Positions 55,860 through 64,000 of a stretch of DNA of 64,000 nt are shown here, piece by piece. Source of the DNA: Streptococcus parauberis NCFD 2020 (GTDB taxonomy: Bacteria > Bacillota > Bacilli > Lactobacillales > Streptococcaceae). The notes below the pieces were generated by a model. The model was not told the DNA's origin and did not search any database. It saw nothing but the letters and a program-made list of their open reading frames with translations. The stretch spans positions 248,001 to 312,000 of the forward strand of contig NZ_AEUT02000001.1 of assembly GCF_000187935.1 (NCBI RefSeq), written 5' to 3'. A program made the position numbers and the translations under genes. Position 1 is the stretch's first letter; each line of letters begins with the position of its first letter.

Positions 55860-58800
55860 ATGGCAAAACGTACTGATATTAATAAAATAATGGTCATTGG
55901 ATCGGGGCCTATTATCATTGGTCAAGCAGCAGAATTTGATTATGCGGGAACGCAAGCATGCTTGGCCTTGAAAGAAGAAGGCTATCAAGTAGTTCTAGTT
56001 AATTCTAATCCTGCTACGATTATGACAGACAAGGATATTGCAGATAAAGTTTATATTGAACCACTTACTTTAGAGTTCGTCAGTCGAATTATTCGTAAAG
56101 AAAGACCAGATGCCTTGCTACCAACTTTAGGAGGGCAAACAGGTTTAAATATGGCCATGCAGCTTTCTAAGTCAGGAATTTTGAAAGAATTGGATGTTGA
56201 ACTATTAGGAACAAAATTATCTTCAATTGATCAGGCCGAAGATAGGGACCTTTTTAAACAATTAATGGAAGAATTGGGACAACCAATTCCAGAATCAAAA
56301 ATCGTTAATACTGTTGACCAAGCAGTTGATTTTGCAGCTAAAATTGGCTTTCCAATCATCGTACGACCCGCTTTTACATTAGGTGGAACTGGCGGAGGAA
56401 TGTGTGCCAACGAAGAACAGTTGCGTGAAATTGCTGAAAATGGTCTTAAATTATCTCCAGTAACTCAATGTTTAATTGAGCGTTCAATAGCCGGCTATAA
56501 GGAGATTGAATATGAAGTGATTCGGGATGGTGCAGATAATGCCTTAGTTGTCTGCAATATGGAAAATTTTGATCCAGTCGGTATTCATACAGGTGATTCA
56601 ATTGTTTTTGCTCCAACCCAAACCTTGTCAGATATTGAAAATCAAATGCTTCGAGATGCCAGCTTGAAAATAATCAGAGCTTTGAAGATTGAAGGTGGTT
56701 GCAATGTTCAACTAGCCTTAGACCCCAAGTCCTTCAATTACTATGTCATTGAAGTCAATCCACGTGTTTCACGTTCTTCTGCATTAGCCTCAAAAGCTAC
56801 TGGTTATCCAATAGCTAAAATTGCAGCTAAAATTGCAGTTGGCTTAACTCTTGATGAAATGATTAATCCTGTTACTGGTACAACTTATGCCATGTTTGAA
56901 CCAGCCTTAGATTATGTTGTTGCAAAAATTCCCCGTTTTCCATTTGATAAATTTGAGGATGGGGATCGTCGGCTGGGGACTCAAATGAAAGCAACAGGTG
57001 AAGTCATGGCCATTGGTCGTAACATTGAAGAAGCATTACTCAAAGCCTGTCGGTCATTGGAAATTGGGGTCTATCACAATTTATTACCAGAACTCAAAAT
57101 CCTATCTGATGATGCACTTTATGAAAAAATGGTAAAAGCTCAGGATGATCGCCTTTTCTATCTCTCAGAAGCTATCCGTCGAGACTTTTCTATCGAAGAA
57201 ATAGCTGAGCTAACAAAAATTGATTTATTCTTTTTAGATAAATTATTACATATCTTTGAAATTGAAACAGACTTAGCGACTAACAAAGGTGACCTTGATA
57301 CATTATATATAGCTAAAAAATATGGTTTTTCTGATAGAATTATTGCTGAACTGTGGAACCATTCACCAGAAAAAGTGAGGGAAATAAGACTGGCTCATGA
57401 CATCAAACCTGTTTACAAAATGGTAGATACTTGTGCAGCTGAGTTTGCTTCTGAAACGCCTTATTTCTACTCCGCTTATGAGTGGGAAAATGAATCCATT
57501 AAATCTGACAAAGAATCTGTCATCGTAATTGGATCAGGTCCAATCCGGATTGGCCAAGGAGTTGAGTTTGACTATGCTACTGTACACTCGGTTAAAGCGA
57601 TTCAAGAAGCAGGCTATGAAGCTATAATTATGAATTCAAATCCTGAGACTGTTTCAACAGATTTTTCGATTTCTGATAAACTATATTTTGAACCACTTGC
57701 TTTTGAAGATGTGATGAATGTCATTGATTTAGAAAAGCCAAAGGGAGTATTGGTTCAATTTGGCGGACAAACTTCAATAAACTTAGCTGAAAAATTAGCT
57801 AACGCTGGTGTGACTATTCTTGGCACCCAGGTGGAAGATTTAGACAGGGCTGAAAATCGTGATTTATTTGAGAAAGTCTTAAAAGAATTAAATATTCCAC
57901 AACCCCCAGGTCAGACTGCGACCAATGAAGATGAAGCGATTCAAGTAGCAAGAAAAATTGGTTTTCCTGTTCTAGTTCGTCCCTCATATGTCTTAGGTGG
58001 TCGGGCTATGGAAATTGTTGAAAATAAACAAGATTTACAATCATATATGAGGACTGCTGTTAAGGCTAGTCCAGAACATCCTGTTCTTGTTGATTCTTAT
58101 ATTATAGGTCAAGAATGTGAAGTTGATGCCATCTCAGATGGTAAGCATGTTCTTATCCCTGGAATTATGGAGCATATTGAAAGAGCAGGTGTTCACTCTG
58201 GGGATTCGATGGCTGTCTATCCACCTCAGAAATTATCACCTATAGTAATTGATAAAATTGTTGATTATACAGAAAAACTAGCAATTGGCCTAAAATGTAT
58301 TGGAATGATGAATATCCAATTTGTTATTAAAGGTGAGACAGTTTATGTCATTGAAGTCAATCCACGAGCAAGTCGAACAGTACCATTCTTGTCTAAAGTC
58401 ACAGGTATCCCAATGGCAAATCTTGCAACTAAGTTAATGTTAGGAAAGCATTTAAGTCAACTAGGTTACCAATCTGGGTTACATCCAGCACCTAAGATGA
58501 TTCATATCAAAGCACCAGTCTTTTCTTTTAATAAGTTGGCTAAAGTCGATAGTCTTTTGGGACCCGAGATGAAGTCTACAGGGGAAGTGATGGGATCTGA
58601 TACTAGCTTAGAAAAGGCACTTTATAAGGCATTTGAAGCAAGCTACTCACATCTAGAGGATTTTGGGAATGTTGTTTTCACGATTAGTGATGATGATAAA
58701 GAGGAGGCTTTAGAGCTTGCTCGTCGATTTAATGCCATCGGCTACCATATTTTAGCGACAAGTGGCACAGCTGATTATTTTGAAACAAAAGGATTGTTCG

Positions 58801-59036
58801 CGACACGAGTTGAGAAAATTGGGCAAGGACAGATGGATATCCCAAGTTTAATTCGACAAGGAAAAGTCCAAACAATCATTAATACTGTCGGTAAGCAACG
58901 AACAGCCGATAAGGACGGTCAAATCATAAGAAGTTCAGCCATAGAACAAGGCATTCCATTGTTTACTGCATTGGATACAGCTAATGCGATGTTAAAAGTA
59001 TTAGAAAGCCGTGGATTTACCACAGTATCAATATAA
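55860..59036 (+). CDS. carB: Carbamoyl-phosphate synthase large subunit
   Basis: 1058 residues; makes carbamoyl phosphate from bicarbonate, ammonia and two ATP for pyrimidines and arginine. The two duplicated ATP-grasp halves are evident: [20 protein letters not shown] at the start and [19 protein letters not shown] near 552, each followed by [16 protein letters not shown] and VIEVNPR blocks. The C-terminal allosteric MGS-like domain holds [18 protein letters not shown]. The ATG has no ribosome site; CCTCCTTT just upstream is the wrong sense. Last gene of the operon, behind an extra attenuator. Confidence 0.97.
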   Translation: MAKRTDINKIMVIGSGPIIIGQAAEFDYAGTQACLALKEEGYQVVLVNSNPATIMTDKDIADKVYIEPLTLEFVSRIIRKERPDALLPTLGGQTGLNMAMQLSKSGILKELDVELLGTKLSSIDQAEDRDLFKQLMEELGQPIPESKIVNTVDQAVDFAAKIGFPIIVRPAFTLGGTGGGMCANEEQLREIAENGLKLSPVTQCLIERSIAGYKEIEYEVIRDGADNALVVCNMENFDPVGIHTGDSIVFAPTQTLSDIENQMLRDASLKIIRALKIEGGCNVQLALDPKSFNYYVIEVNPRVSRSSALASKATGYPIAKIAAKIAVGLTLDEMINPVTGTTYAMFEPALDYVVAKIPRFPFDKFEDGDRRLGTQMKATGEVMAIGRNIEEALLKACRSLEIGVYHNLLPELKILSDDALYEKMVKAQDDRLFYLSEAIRRDFSIEEIAELTKIDLFFLDKLLHIFEIETDLATNKGDLDTLYIAKKYGFSDRIIAELWNHSPEKVREIRLAHDIKPVYKMVDTCAAEFASETPYFYSAYEWENESIKSDKESVIVIGSGPIRIGQGVEFDYATVHSVKAIQEAGYEAIIMNSNPETVSTDFSISDKLYFEPLAFEDVMNVIDLEKPKGVLVQFGGQTSINLAEKLANAGVTILGTQVEDLDRAENRDLFEKVLKELNIPQPPGQTATNEDEAIQVARKIGFPVLVRPSYVLGGRAMEIVENKQDLQSYMRTAVKASPEHPVLVDSYIIGQECEVDAISDGKHVLIPGIMEHIERAGVHSGDSMAVYPPQKLSPIVIDKIVDYTEKLAIGLKCIGMMNIQFVIKGETVYVIEVNPRASRTVPFLSKVTGIPMANLATKLMLGKHLSQLGYQSGLHPAPKMIHIKAPVFSFNKLAKVDSLLGPEMKSTGEVMGSDTSLEKALYKAFEASYSHLEDFGNVVFTISDDDKEEALELARRFNAIGYHILATSGTADYFETKGLFATRVEKIGQGQMDIPSLIRQGKVQTIINTVGKQRTADKDGQIIRSSAIEQGIPLFTALDTANAMLKVLESRGFTTVSI

Positions 59037-59088
59037 TAAAAAAATATTTTCATTTTATATGGACTCCCAAAAGTTGGACATTATATTT

Positions 59089-59501
59089 TTAAGAAAAGGA
59101 TTTAGTTCTGTATTGCATAGGACTAAATCCTTTTAGTTTTATTTTGATACGTTTACTGTTGTAATAATCAATGTATTTTATCATTGCTTGCTCCAGGTCG
59201 TCTAATGATTTATAGTCTATAGTCGTAGAACATAATTGATTTTTAGATGCCCAAAAAGGATTCCATTATGCCATTGTCTGGACTGTTTCCTTTTAGTGAT
59301 ACGACGAAAGCTATAATTGCCTTTATTGTCCTTATAAATTGTTTGCCTTTAGTCTTTAATGACATTATCTTTTTCACCTTGTTCAAGTTGTTTAAGATGA
59401 TAGTAATAGGTCGAACCAGCTAATTTAGCTGAAATCTAGCCTGAATCCTCAAATGACCATCTATCTAATTCTTGTTGAAGTTGCACTATTTGAGTCCAAA
59501 C
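59089..59501 (-). pseudogene. IS3 transposase OrfB remnant, frameshifted and deleted
   Basis: In minus-strand order one reads IVQLQQELDRW, then a stop, KLAGSTYYYHLKQLEQGEKD, another stop, KDNKGNYSFRRI, then after a deletion SLKGNSPDNGIMESF, a frameshift, and finally YKSLDDLEQAMIKYIDYYNS and GFSPMQYRTKSFS before the stop at 59091-59089. These are the start, middle and C-terminus of an IS150-group integrase. At least three lesions. Confidence 0.8.
59094..59134 (+). terminator. IS-end hairpin, likely terminator of the pyr operon
   Basis: A 16-bp stem with one G.T pair: AAAAGGATTTAGTTCT (59094-59109) and AGGACTAAATCCTTTT (59119-59134), 9-nt loop, followed by AGTTTTATTTT. It lies in the IS transposase C-terminal codons, 58 nt after the carB stop. 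No other good terminator follows carB. Confidence 0.5.
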
Positions 59502-59505
59502 GATT

Positions 59506-59539
59506 AATAAGTCAAATAAGATATCTTATTTGACTTATT
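59506..59539. repeat. 34-bp perfect palindrome inside IS remnant
   Basis: Left half AATAAGTCAAATAAGAT (59506-59522) and right half ATCTTATTTGACTTATT (59523-59539), with no spacer and no mismatch. Confidence 0.9.
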
Positions 59540-59548
59540 GACCTCGAA

Positions 59549-59620
59549 TTATATTATTAGATGACTCGCGCTAAAACCTTCATGCTTTATCTGAAACTTA
59601 TCATTTAAACTTAATTTCAT
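59549..59620 (-). pseudogene. IS3 OrfA remnant (23 codons)
   Basis: MKLSLNDKFQIKHEGFSASH and three more residues, then stop, preceded by a GAGGGG ribosome site. The first residues match the helix-turn-helix start of IS150-type OrfA (MKLSFEDK-like); the rest is lost. Confidence 0.65.
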
Positions 59621-59669
59621 ATTAAAACCCCTCAATCCTTAAATTTCTTGTCTAACTTTAGGGATATAG

Positions 59670-59771
59670 TTCTCCTAAAACGTTGGTTATTATTACATTT
59701 TTGTAAGGTTTGATAACTTAATTTTTATTATAATAAAATTAAGAAAAATTTAATAATTTTACACAAAAAAC
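59670..59771. other. AT-rich spacer upstream of efflux operon
   Basis: No gene. It contains a dyad CTTAATTTT / AAAATTAAG (59717-59725, 59735-59743) around TATTATAAT, too AT-rich to interpret. Confidence 0.4.
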
Positions 59772-59800
59772 TTGACAGTAATACAATTAGATTATATACT
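59772..59800 (+). promoter_or_regulatory. Efflux operon promoter with flanking direct repeats
   Basis: TTGACA (59772-59777), 17-nt spacer, TATACT (59795-59800). The 11-mer AATACAATTAG occurs in the spacer (59780-59790) and again over the ribosome-site region (59815-59825). Confidence 0.85.
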
Positions 59801-59834
59801 TGTCTTATATAAACAATACAATTAGGAGAATATT

Positions 59835-61079
59835 ATGGCTAGGTTGAAACAGAAAACAATGACCAAAAGAACAAAAATTATGATTAGTAGTGGTGTAGTA
59901 GTTCTACTTACAATTATTGGAACTACTTTGTATTTTCAGAGTAATAAATCAGTTAGTGAATCTCATGATACAGGATATTCTTCGGTAAATGTTAAAGAGG
60001 GAACTATCAGTTCCACAACGTTACTTTCCGGAATGGTGAAGGCAGAATCGGAGGAATATATATATTTTGATGCATCAAAAGGTACTGACGCTACAGTATC
60101 TGTAAATGTAGGAGATAAAGTAACTAAGGGGCAACAACTTGTTCAATATAATACCAGTACAGCACAAGCTGCGTACGATTCTGCTATCAGAAATTTAAAC
60201 AAAATTGGTAGACAGATTAATTACTTAAAAACCCATGGTGTACCAATTGCAGAATCCCAAGAACCACAAATGAGTTCATCATCTGAGGAACCCACTATTG
60301 GATCAACGGTGTCTCCATCCGCAACAGACTCAGCAAGCTATAATCAACAATTGCAAGATTTAAATGATGCTTATGCAGATGCTCAATCCGAAGTAAATAA
60401 AGCTCAAGAATTATTAAATCAAACAGTAATAGTAAGTGGTGGTGATGGAACAGTTGTCGAAGTTAATAAGGATTTAGACCCCTCTTCTAAAGAAAGTCAA
60501 ACTTTGGTACATGTTGCATCTGAAGGACAATTACAAGTTAAAGGAAGTTTGACGGAATATGATTTAGCGAATATTAAAAAAGATCAATTAGTGAAAATTA
60601 AATCAAAAGTTTATCCAGAAAAGGAATGGCAAGGTAAAATTTCCTACATTTCTAATTATCCTAGTCAAGAAAATACTTCACAAGGGGCACCAGCAAGTGA
60701 AAAATCCTCTACATCAAGTACCACAAATTATGAATATAAAGCAAATATAACAAGTCCCTTAGATGAGTTGAAACAAGGTTTTACAGTTTCTGTTGAAGTT
60801 GTTAATGAATCTAAACATCTCTTGGTACCTGTATCATCAGTCTTTAAAGAAGGTAAAAAATCTTATGTTTGGGTTTACGATGATTCAAGCTCAAAAGTTA
60901 AGAAAAGAGAAGTCACAATTGGAAATGCTGATGCAAAAAATCAAGAAATTTTAACTGGACTTGAGAATGGACAAATTGTAATTGCTAATCCGAACGATTC
61001 AATTAAAGAAAATAAAAAGCTTAAAGGTGTTGAATCTGAAGATGTTAAAGCCAAAACTGAATCTGAGGTGACTAAATAG
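59835..61079 (+). CDS. MacA/YknX-like membrane fusion subunit of ABC efflux system
   Basis: 414 residues. A basic N-terminus and one membrane helix at about 16-34 anchor an extracellular RND/HlyD-type adaptor: biotinyl-lipoyl-like part around SVNVGDKVTKGQQLVQYNTS, a short helical hairpin with a Ser/Pro-rich insert near 140-170, VSGGDGTVVEVNKDLD, and the C-terminal beta domain ending in GLENGQIVIANPNDS. It links the permease to the cell-wall side. The ribosome site is AGGAGA. First gene of a four-gene operon. Confidence 0.9.
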   Translation: MARLKQKTMTKRTKIMISSGVVVLLTIIGTTLYFQSNKSVSESHDTGYSSVNVKEGTISSTTLLSGMVKAESEEYIYFDASKGTDATVSVNVGDKVTKGQQLVQYNTSTAQAAYDSAIRNLNKIGRQINYLKTHGVPIAESQEPQMSSSSEEPTIGSTVSPSATDSASYNQQLQDLNDAYADAQSEVNKAQELLNQTVIVSGGDGTVVEVNKDLDPSSKESQTLVHVASEGQLQVKGSLTEYDLANIKKDQLVKIKSKVYPEKEWQGKISYISNYPSQENTSQGAPASEKSSTSSTTNYEYKANITSPLDELKQGFTVSVEVVNESKHLLVPVSSVFKEGKKSYVWVYDDSSSKVKKREVTIGNADAKNQEILTGLENGQIVIANPNDSIKENKKLKGVESEDVKAKTESEVTK

Positions 61080-61789
61080 TGACTGATGAAAAAACGATAC
61101 TTATACAATTGAAAGATATTGTCAAAAGTTATAAAAATGGAGACCAGAAACTCCAAGTCTTAAAAGGTATAGATTTGACAGTACATAAAGGAGAATTTCT
61201 AGCAATAATGGGACCTTCTGGATCTGGAAAATCAACTTTGATGAATATTATTGGTTTGCTAGATAGACCTACGAGTGGTGACTATCTACTTAATGGAAAT
61301 GAAGTAGATAAATTAAATGATCGAAAGTTAGCTCAAGTACGTAATGAGGAAATCGGGTTTGTATTTCAACAGTTTTTCTTGCTTTCTAAGTTAACAGCTT
61401 TACAAAATGTAGAACTTCCACTTATTTACGCTGGAGTTGGACTGTCAAAAAGAAAAGAATTGTCTAAATTATATTTAGAAAAAGTGGAATTGTCGACTCG
61501 GATGAAACATTTACCATCTGAATTATCTGGTGGGCAAAAACAGCGTGTAGCTATAGCTAGAGCTCTGGTTAACACCCCATCAATAATTTTAGCAGATGAG
61601 CCAACTGGTGCCTTAGATACTAAAACAGGTGAGCAAATAATGGATTTATTAACCGAACTTAACAAAGAAGGTAAGACAATTATTATGGTAACCCATGAAC
61701 CTGATATAGCTGACTTTGCAACACGAAAAATTGTTATTCGTGATGGTGAAATTACCGCAGACACTACTGATAGTGTTCGAATTGAATAG
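61079..61789 (+). CDS. MacB-type ABC transporter ATP-binding protein
   Basis: 236 residues. Walker A GPSGSGKST, Q-loop FVFQQFFLL, signature LSGGQKQRVAIARALV, Walker B IILADEPTGALD and switch VTHEP are all present; this is the LolD/MacB/FtsE-like exporter class. Start GTG at 61079 overlaps the preceding stop (TAGTG) and has GAGGTGA upstream. Works with the next gene. Confidence 0.93.
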   Translation: MTDEKTILIQLKDIVKSYKNGDQKLQVLKGIDLTVHKGEFLAIMGPSGSGKSTLMNIIGLLDRPTSGDYLLNGNEVDKLNDRKLAQVRNEEIGFVFQQFFLLSKLTALQNVELPLIYAGVGLSKRKELSKLYLEKVELSTRMKHLPSELSGGQKQRVAIARALVNTPSIILADEPTGALDTKTGEQIMDLLTELNKEGKTIIMVTHEPDIADFATRKIVIRDGEITADTTDSVRIE

Positions 61790-61798
61790 GAGGAATTA

Positions 61799-63022
61799 AT
61801 GGAAAATTGGAAATTCGCTCTTAGTTCAATTTGGGGGCATAAATTAAGATCATTATTAACTATGCTTGGAATTATTATTGGTGTTTCAGCTGTTGTCATA
61901 ATTATGGGATTAGGTAATGCTATGAAAAAGAGTGTGACTGACTCATTTTCCAATAATGAAAGAGAAGTTCAAATATATTACCAATCTAAGACAGAAGAAG
62001 AAGATCCATATGCAAGCTTAAATGTTCAAGAAAATACACAAGAAGTAAAATCAGAGTGGATGGAACGAATTGTTAGAGAAGTTGATGGTGTTGACGCTTA
62101 TTATTTCACGAATAATACAAGTTCTACTATTTCATATGGTAAGAAAAAAATGAAAGATACCAATATTACAGGTGCTAGTAAAGATTACTTTAAGGTTAAA
62201 AAATATGATATCGTTGCTGGTCGGACACTCTCAGATACTGATTATAAAAATTTTTCAAGAATCATTTTAATTGATACATCATTATCAGATGAGTTATTTG
62301 GTAAAGGGAACTATAAAGATGCTCTGAACAAAGTAGTTAGTCTTCAGGACAAAGATTATTTAGTAGTTGGCGTTTATAAGACTAAGACACAGTCCGTATC
62401 CGTTAATGGTATGGTAACGGGTGGAGCAGTTATGGCCAATACTCAGGTTGCCTCAGAATTCAATATTAATGAGGTAGGAACAATATATATTCACGTAACT
62501 AATATTCAAAAAAGTATCGATATTGGACATGATGCAGCAAAATTGTTAACAAATTTATCACATGTAAAAGATGGCAAATACACTATTCCAGATAACAGTC
62601 AAATTATCAAGGAAATTGACCAACAATTTGGTATAATGACTACAGTAATTGGTTCCATTGCAGGAATATCATTATTAGTTGGAGGAATAGGTGTAATGAA
62701 TATCATGCTTGTTTCAGTGACTGAGAGAACAAGAGAAATTGGACTCCGTAAAGCACTTGGAGCTACTCGAATGAAAATTTTAAATCAGTTTTTAATTGAA
62801 TCAATTGTATTAACAATTTTAGGAGGATTAATTGGTTTATTATTAGCATATGTTTCAGTTGGCGGATTAGGAAATACTATGCATTTAAAAGGTGCAAGTG
62901 TCTCATTTAATGTTGCATTGATTGCAATTGTATTTTCTGCAACAATAGGTATAATTTTTGGTTTATTACCTGCTAATAAGGCGAGTAAACTGGATCCTAT
63001 TGAGGCTCTAAGATATGAATAA
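61799..63022 (+). CDS. MacB-type ABC transporter permease (FtsX-like)
   Basis: 407 residues. First helix LLTMLGIIIGVSAVVIIMGL, a large external MacB periplasmic-core-like domain (about 45-270), then three helices with ERTREIGLRKALGATRMKIL between. The order adaptor-ATPase-permease is typical of peptide or antimicrobial exporters such as YknXYZ. The substrate is unknown; no regulator lies beside it. Ribosome site TAGGAGGAA; overlaps the next gene by 8 nt. Confidence 0.92.
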   Translation: MENWKFALSSIWGHKLRSLLTMLGIIIGVSAVVIIMGLGNAMKKSVTDSFSNNEREVQIYYQSKTEEEDPYASLNVQENTQEVKSEWMERIVREVDGVDAYYFTNNTSSTISYGKKKMKDTNITGASKDYFKVKKYDIVAGRTLSDTDYKNFSRIILIDTSLSDELFGKGNYKDALNKVVSLQDKDYLVVGVYKTKTQSVSVNGMVTGGAVMANTQVASEFNINEVGTIYIHVTNIQKSIDIGHDAAKLLTNLSHVKDGKYTIPDNSQIIKEIDQQFGIMTTVIGSIAGISLLVGGIGVMNIMLVSVTERTREIGLRKALGATRMKILNQFLIESIVLTILGGLIGLLLAYVSVGGLGNTMHLKGASVSFNVALIAIVFSATIGIIFGLLPANKASKLDPIEALRYE

Positions 63023-63626
63023 ATTTGGAATTAGCCATAACAAATTAAAAAAAATATTTCGAGTTATAGGTGTGATTTCTATCGTATTATCTATTGTTTT
63101 TATCTTCTTACTAATAGGCAAACTTGATATTTTTAATAATCCCGATGCCTTATCTGAATTAATTAAGCATCATATTCTTTTAGGATCAATTATATTTTTT
63201 TTCTTACAGATTATTCAGGTTGTTATTCCTATTATTCCAGGTGGTGTGACTACTGTAGTTGGTTTTCTTACATTTGGCCCGTTACTAGGATTTGTTCTTA
63301 ATTTTCTAGGAATAATAATTGGCTCAAGCCTATTATTTGCACTAGTAAGAAAATATGGAAGGCCATTTATTTTGCTCTTTCTTAATGAAGACAAAATAGT
63401 AAAATATGAAGAAAAAATTTCGAGTAAAACTTATGAAACTATATTTATATTAAATATGGTTTCACCAATGGCACCAGCCGATATAATGATAATGATAACT
63501 GGGCTCAGTAAAATTTCATTCAAGAAATTCCTGATAATTATCATGATTTGCAGACCAATTTCAATGATAACCTATAGTTATTTTTGGATTTATGGAGGAG
63601 AAGTTGTGAAAAATTTCTTGAATTAG
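63015..63626 (+). CDS. TVP38/TMEM64 (DedA-superfamily) membrane protein
   Basis: 203 residues with about five hydrophobic segments. IIPGGVTTVVGFLTFGPLLG followed by GIIIGSSLLFALVRKYGRPF is the VTT/SNARE-associated core. Such proteins move or flip lipids in other systems. Its overlap with the permease gene shows co-expression with the efflux pump and hints at a joint membrane-stress role. No terminator with a clear T run follows. Confidence 0.85.
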   Translation: MNKFGISHNKLKKIFRVIGVISIVLSIVFIFLLIGKLDIFNNPDALSELIKHHILLGSIIFFFLQIIQVVIPIIPGGVTTVVGFLTFGPLLGFVLNFLGIIIGSSLLFALVRKYGRPFILLFLNEDKIVKYEEKISSKTYETIFILNMVSPMAPADIMIMITGLSKISFKKFLIIIMICRPISMITYSYFWIYGGEVVKNFLN

Positions 63627-63651
63627 ATATCCCTTGAAAAAGCTTTATTTC

Positions 63652-63695
63652 TGTCAAGAAAAAAACTTGACAGGTTATCTTTGGTAAGATATAAT
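63652..63695 (+). promoter_or_regulatory. rpsP promoter with dyad over -35
   Basis: TTGACA (63667-63672), 17-nt spacer, TATAAT (63690-63695). CTGTCAAG (63652-63659) and CTTGACAG (63666-63673) form a perfect 8-bp dyad with a six-A loop that covers the -35. Confidence 0.85.
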
Positions 63696-63760
63696 AAGTT
63701 AAGTAAGAAGTATTAGATTATATTTCTTTAAAAGATAAAAAGAAAAGAGACATAAAAATC

Positions 63761-64000
63761 ATGGCAGTAAAAATTCGTTTAACTCGTATGGGTTCTAAGA
63801 AAAAACCTTTCTACCGTATCAACGTTGCAGATTCACGTGCACCACGTGATGGTCGTTTCATCGAAACAGTTGGAACATATAACCCATTAGTAGCTGAAAA
63901 TCAAGTTACACTTAAAGAAGACCGTATTCTTGACTGGATGTCAAAAGGAGCTCAACCTTCTGATACAGTACGTAACCTTCTTTCAAAAGCTGGAGTTATG
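63761..64000 (+). CDS. rpsP: 30S ribosomal protein S16, 3' end outside window
   Basis: First 80 residues of S16: [40 protein letters not shown] and the C-terminal [14 protein letters not shown]. About ten residues are missing at the window edge. The ribosome site is AGAAAAGAGA, 9 nt upstream. Confidence 0.98.
   Translation, partial: MAVKIRLTRMGSKKKPFYRINVADSRAPRDGRFIETVGTYNPLVAENQVTLKEDRILDWMSKGAQPSDTVRNLLSKAGVM

Larger units (their letters stand above)
59060..59669 (-). mobile_element. Degenerate, internally deleted IS3-family (IS150-like) element
   Basis: The ends are TGGACTCCCAAAAGTTGGAC (from 59060) and TGTCTAACTTTAGGGA (from 59649); the inner 16 bases match as inverted repeats at 14 positions. 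The minus strand carries an OrfA start and frameshifted pieces of OrfB with much of the integrase core missing, so about 610 bp remain of an element normally 1.2-1.5 kb. It cannot move by itself. No clear target duplication remains. Confidence 0.85.

Noticed and set aside
59717..59743. CTTAATTTT / AAAATTAAG dyad upstream of the efflux operon
   Set aside because: Low-complexity AT sequence; cannot tell from background.
1..64000. tRNA genes, CRISPR arrays, prophage or toxin-antitoxin pairs
   Set aside because: I looked for cloverleaf CCA ends, regularly spaced repeats, integrase/phage genes and small paired genes and found none; the only mobile DNA is the IS3 remnant.

Overview
This 64-kb window is a stretch of chromosome from a low-GC Gram-positive coccus, almost certainly a Streptococcus of the pyogenic branch (S. 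uberis / S. parauberis / S. iniae / S. pyogenes-like). The evidence is the gene order rexB-rexA, rpsU-mscL-dnaG-rpoD, a group A carbohydrate-type rhamnan locus, pepT-ebsA-fer-cmk-infC-rpmI-rplT, aroD-aroC-ylbF-gor-folC, nifS-thiI, rplU-prp-rpmA, lspA-rluD and pyrR-pyrP-pyrB-carA-carB, together with very Gac/Rgp-like proteins. I cannot fix the species from the sequence alone.

Layout. 1-8600: the end of an ABC ATPase, a neutral zinc metallopeptidase (minus strand), and the RexAB recombination nuclease-helicase. 8620-15000: an aminotransferase plus amino-acid-binding lipoprotein pair, rpsU, mscL (minus), the macromolecular-synthesis genes dnaG-rpoD, and a MIP18-family Fe-S assembly protein. 15069-27834: rmlD with its own terminator, then one long polycistron for the rhamnose cell-wall polysaccharide. 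It holds rgpA/gacB, rgpB/gacC, the rgpC-rgpD exporter, a locus-specific glycosyltransferase, rgpF/gacG, a compact LTA-synthase-like (GacH-type) transferase, a GT-C glycosyltransferase, a GtrB/GacI-like enzyme and a GtrA/GacJ-like partner. 27957-30248: a secreted amidase with four Bsp-like repeats. 30339-34852: pepT, ebsA, ferredoxin, a LysM protein, cmk and the infC-rpmI-rplT ribosomal operon with an attenuator leader. 34921-37131: a full-length LTA synthase (minus). 37441-46712: an rRNA methyltransferase, shikimate genes, glutathione reductase, folC, and nifS-thiI. 46796-51604: CapA-like protein, rplU-prp-rpmA behind an L21 leader, a CpsY/MtaR-like LysR regulator, lspA and rluD. 51684-59036: the PyrR-controlled pyrimidine operon, with a leader attenuator and a probable second attenuator between carA and carB. 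59060-59669: an internally deleted IS3-family remnant. 59835-63626: a MacAB-like ABC efflux operon plus a TVP38/DedA protein. 63761-end: the start of rpsP.

Most of the window is housekeeping sequence. The accessory and most variable part is the rhamnan locus (about 20.1-27.8 kb), which uses the GacI/J/L side-chain logic but in a different order. I see no gacK flippase gene, and a different glycosyltransferase sits where gacF would be. Points most worth a second look: the PyrR-type switch between carA and carB; an ATA start codon for infC; a probable leaderless methyltransferase mRNA; several perfect dyads lying on promoter elements; and a 34-bp perfect palindrome inside the dead IS. I found no tRNA, CRISPR array, prophage or replication origin.
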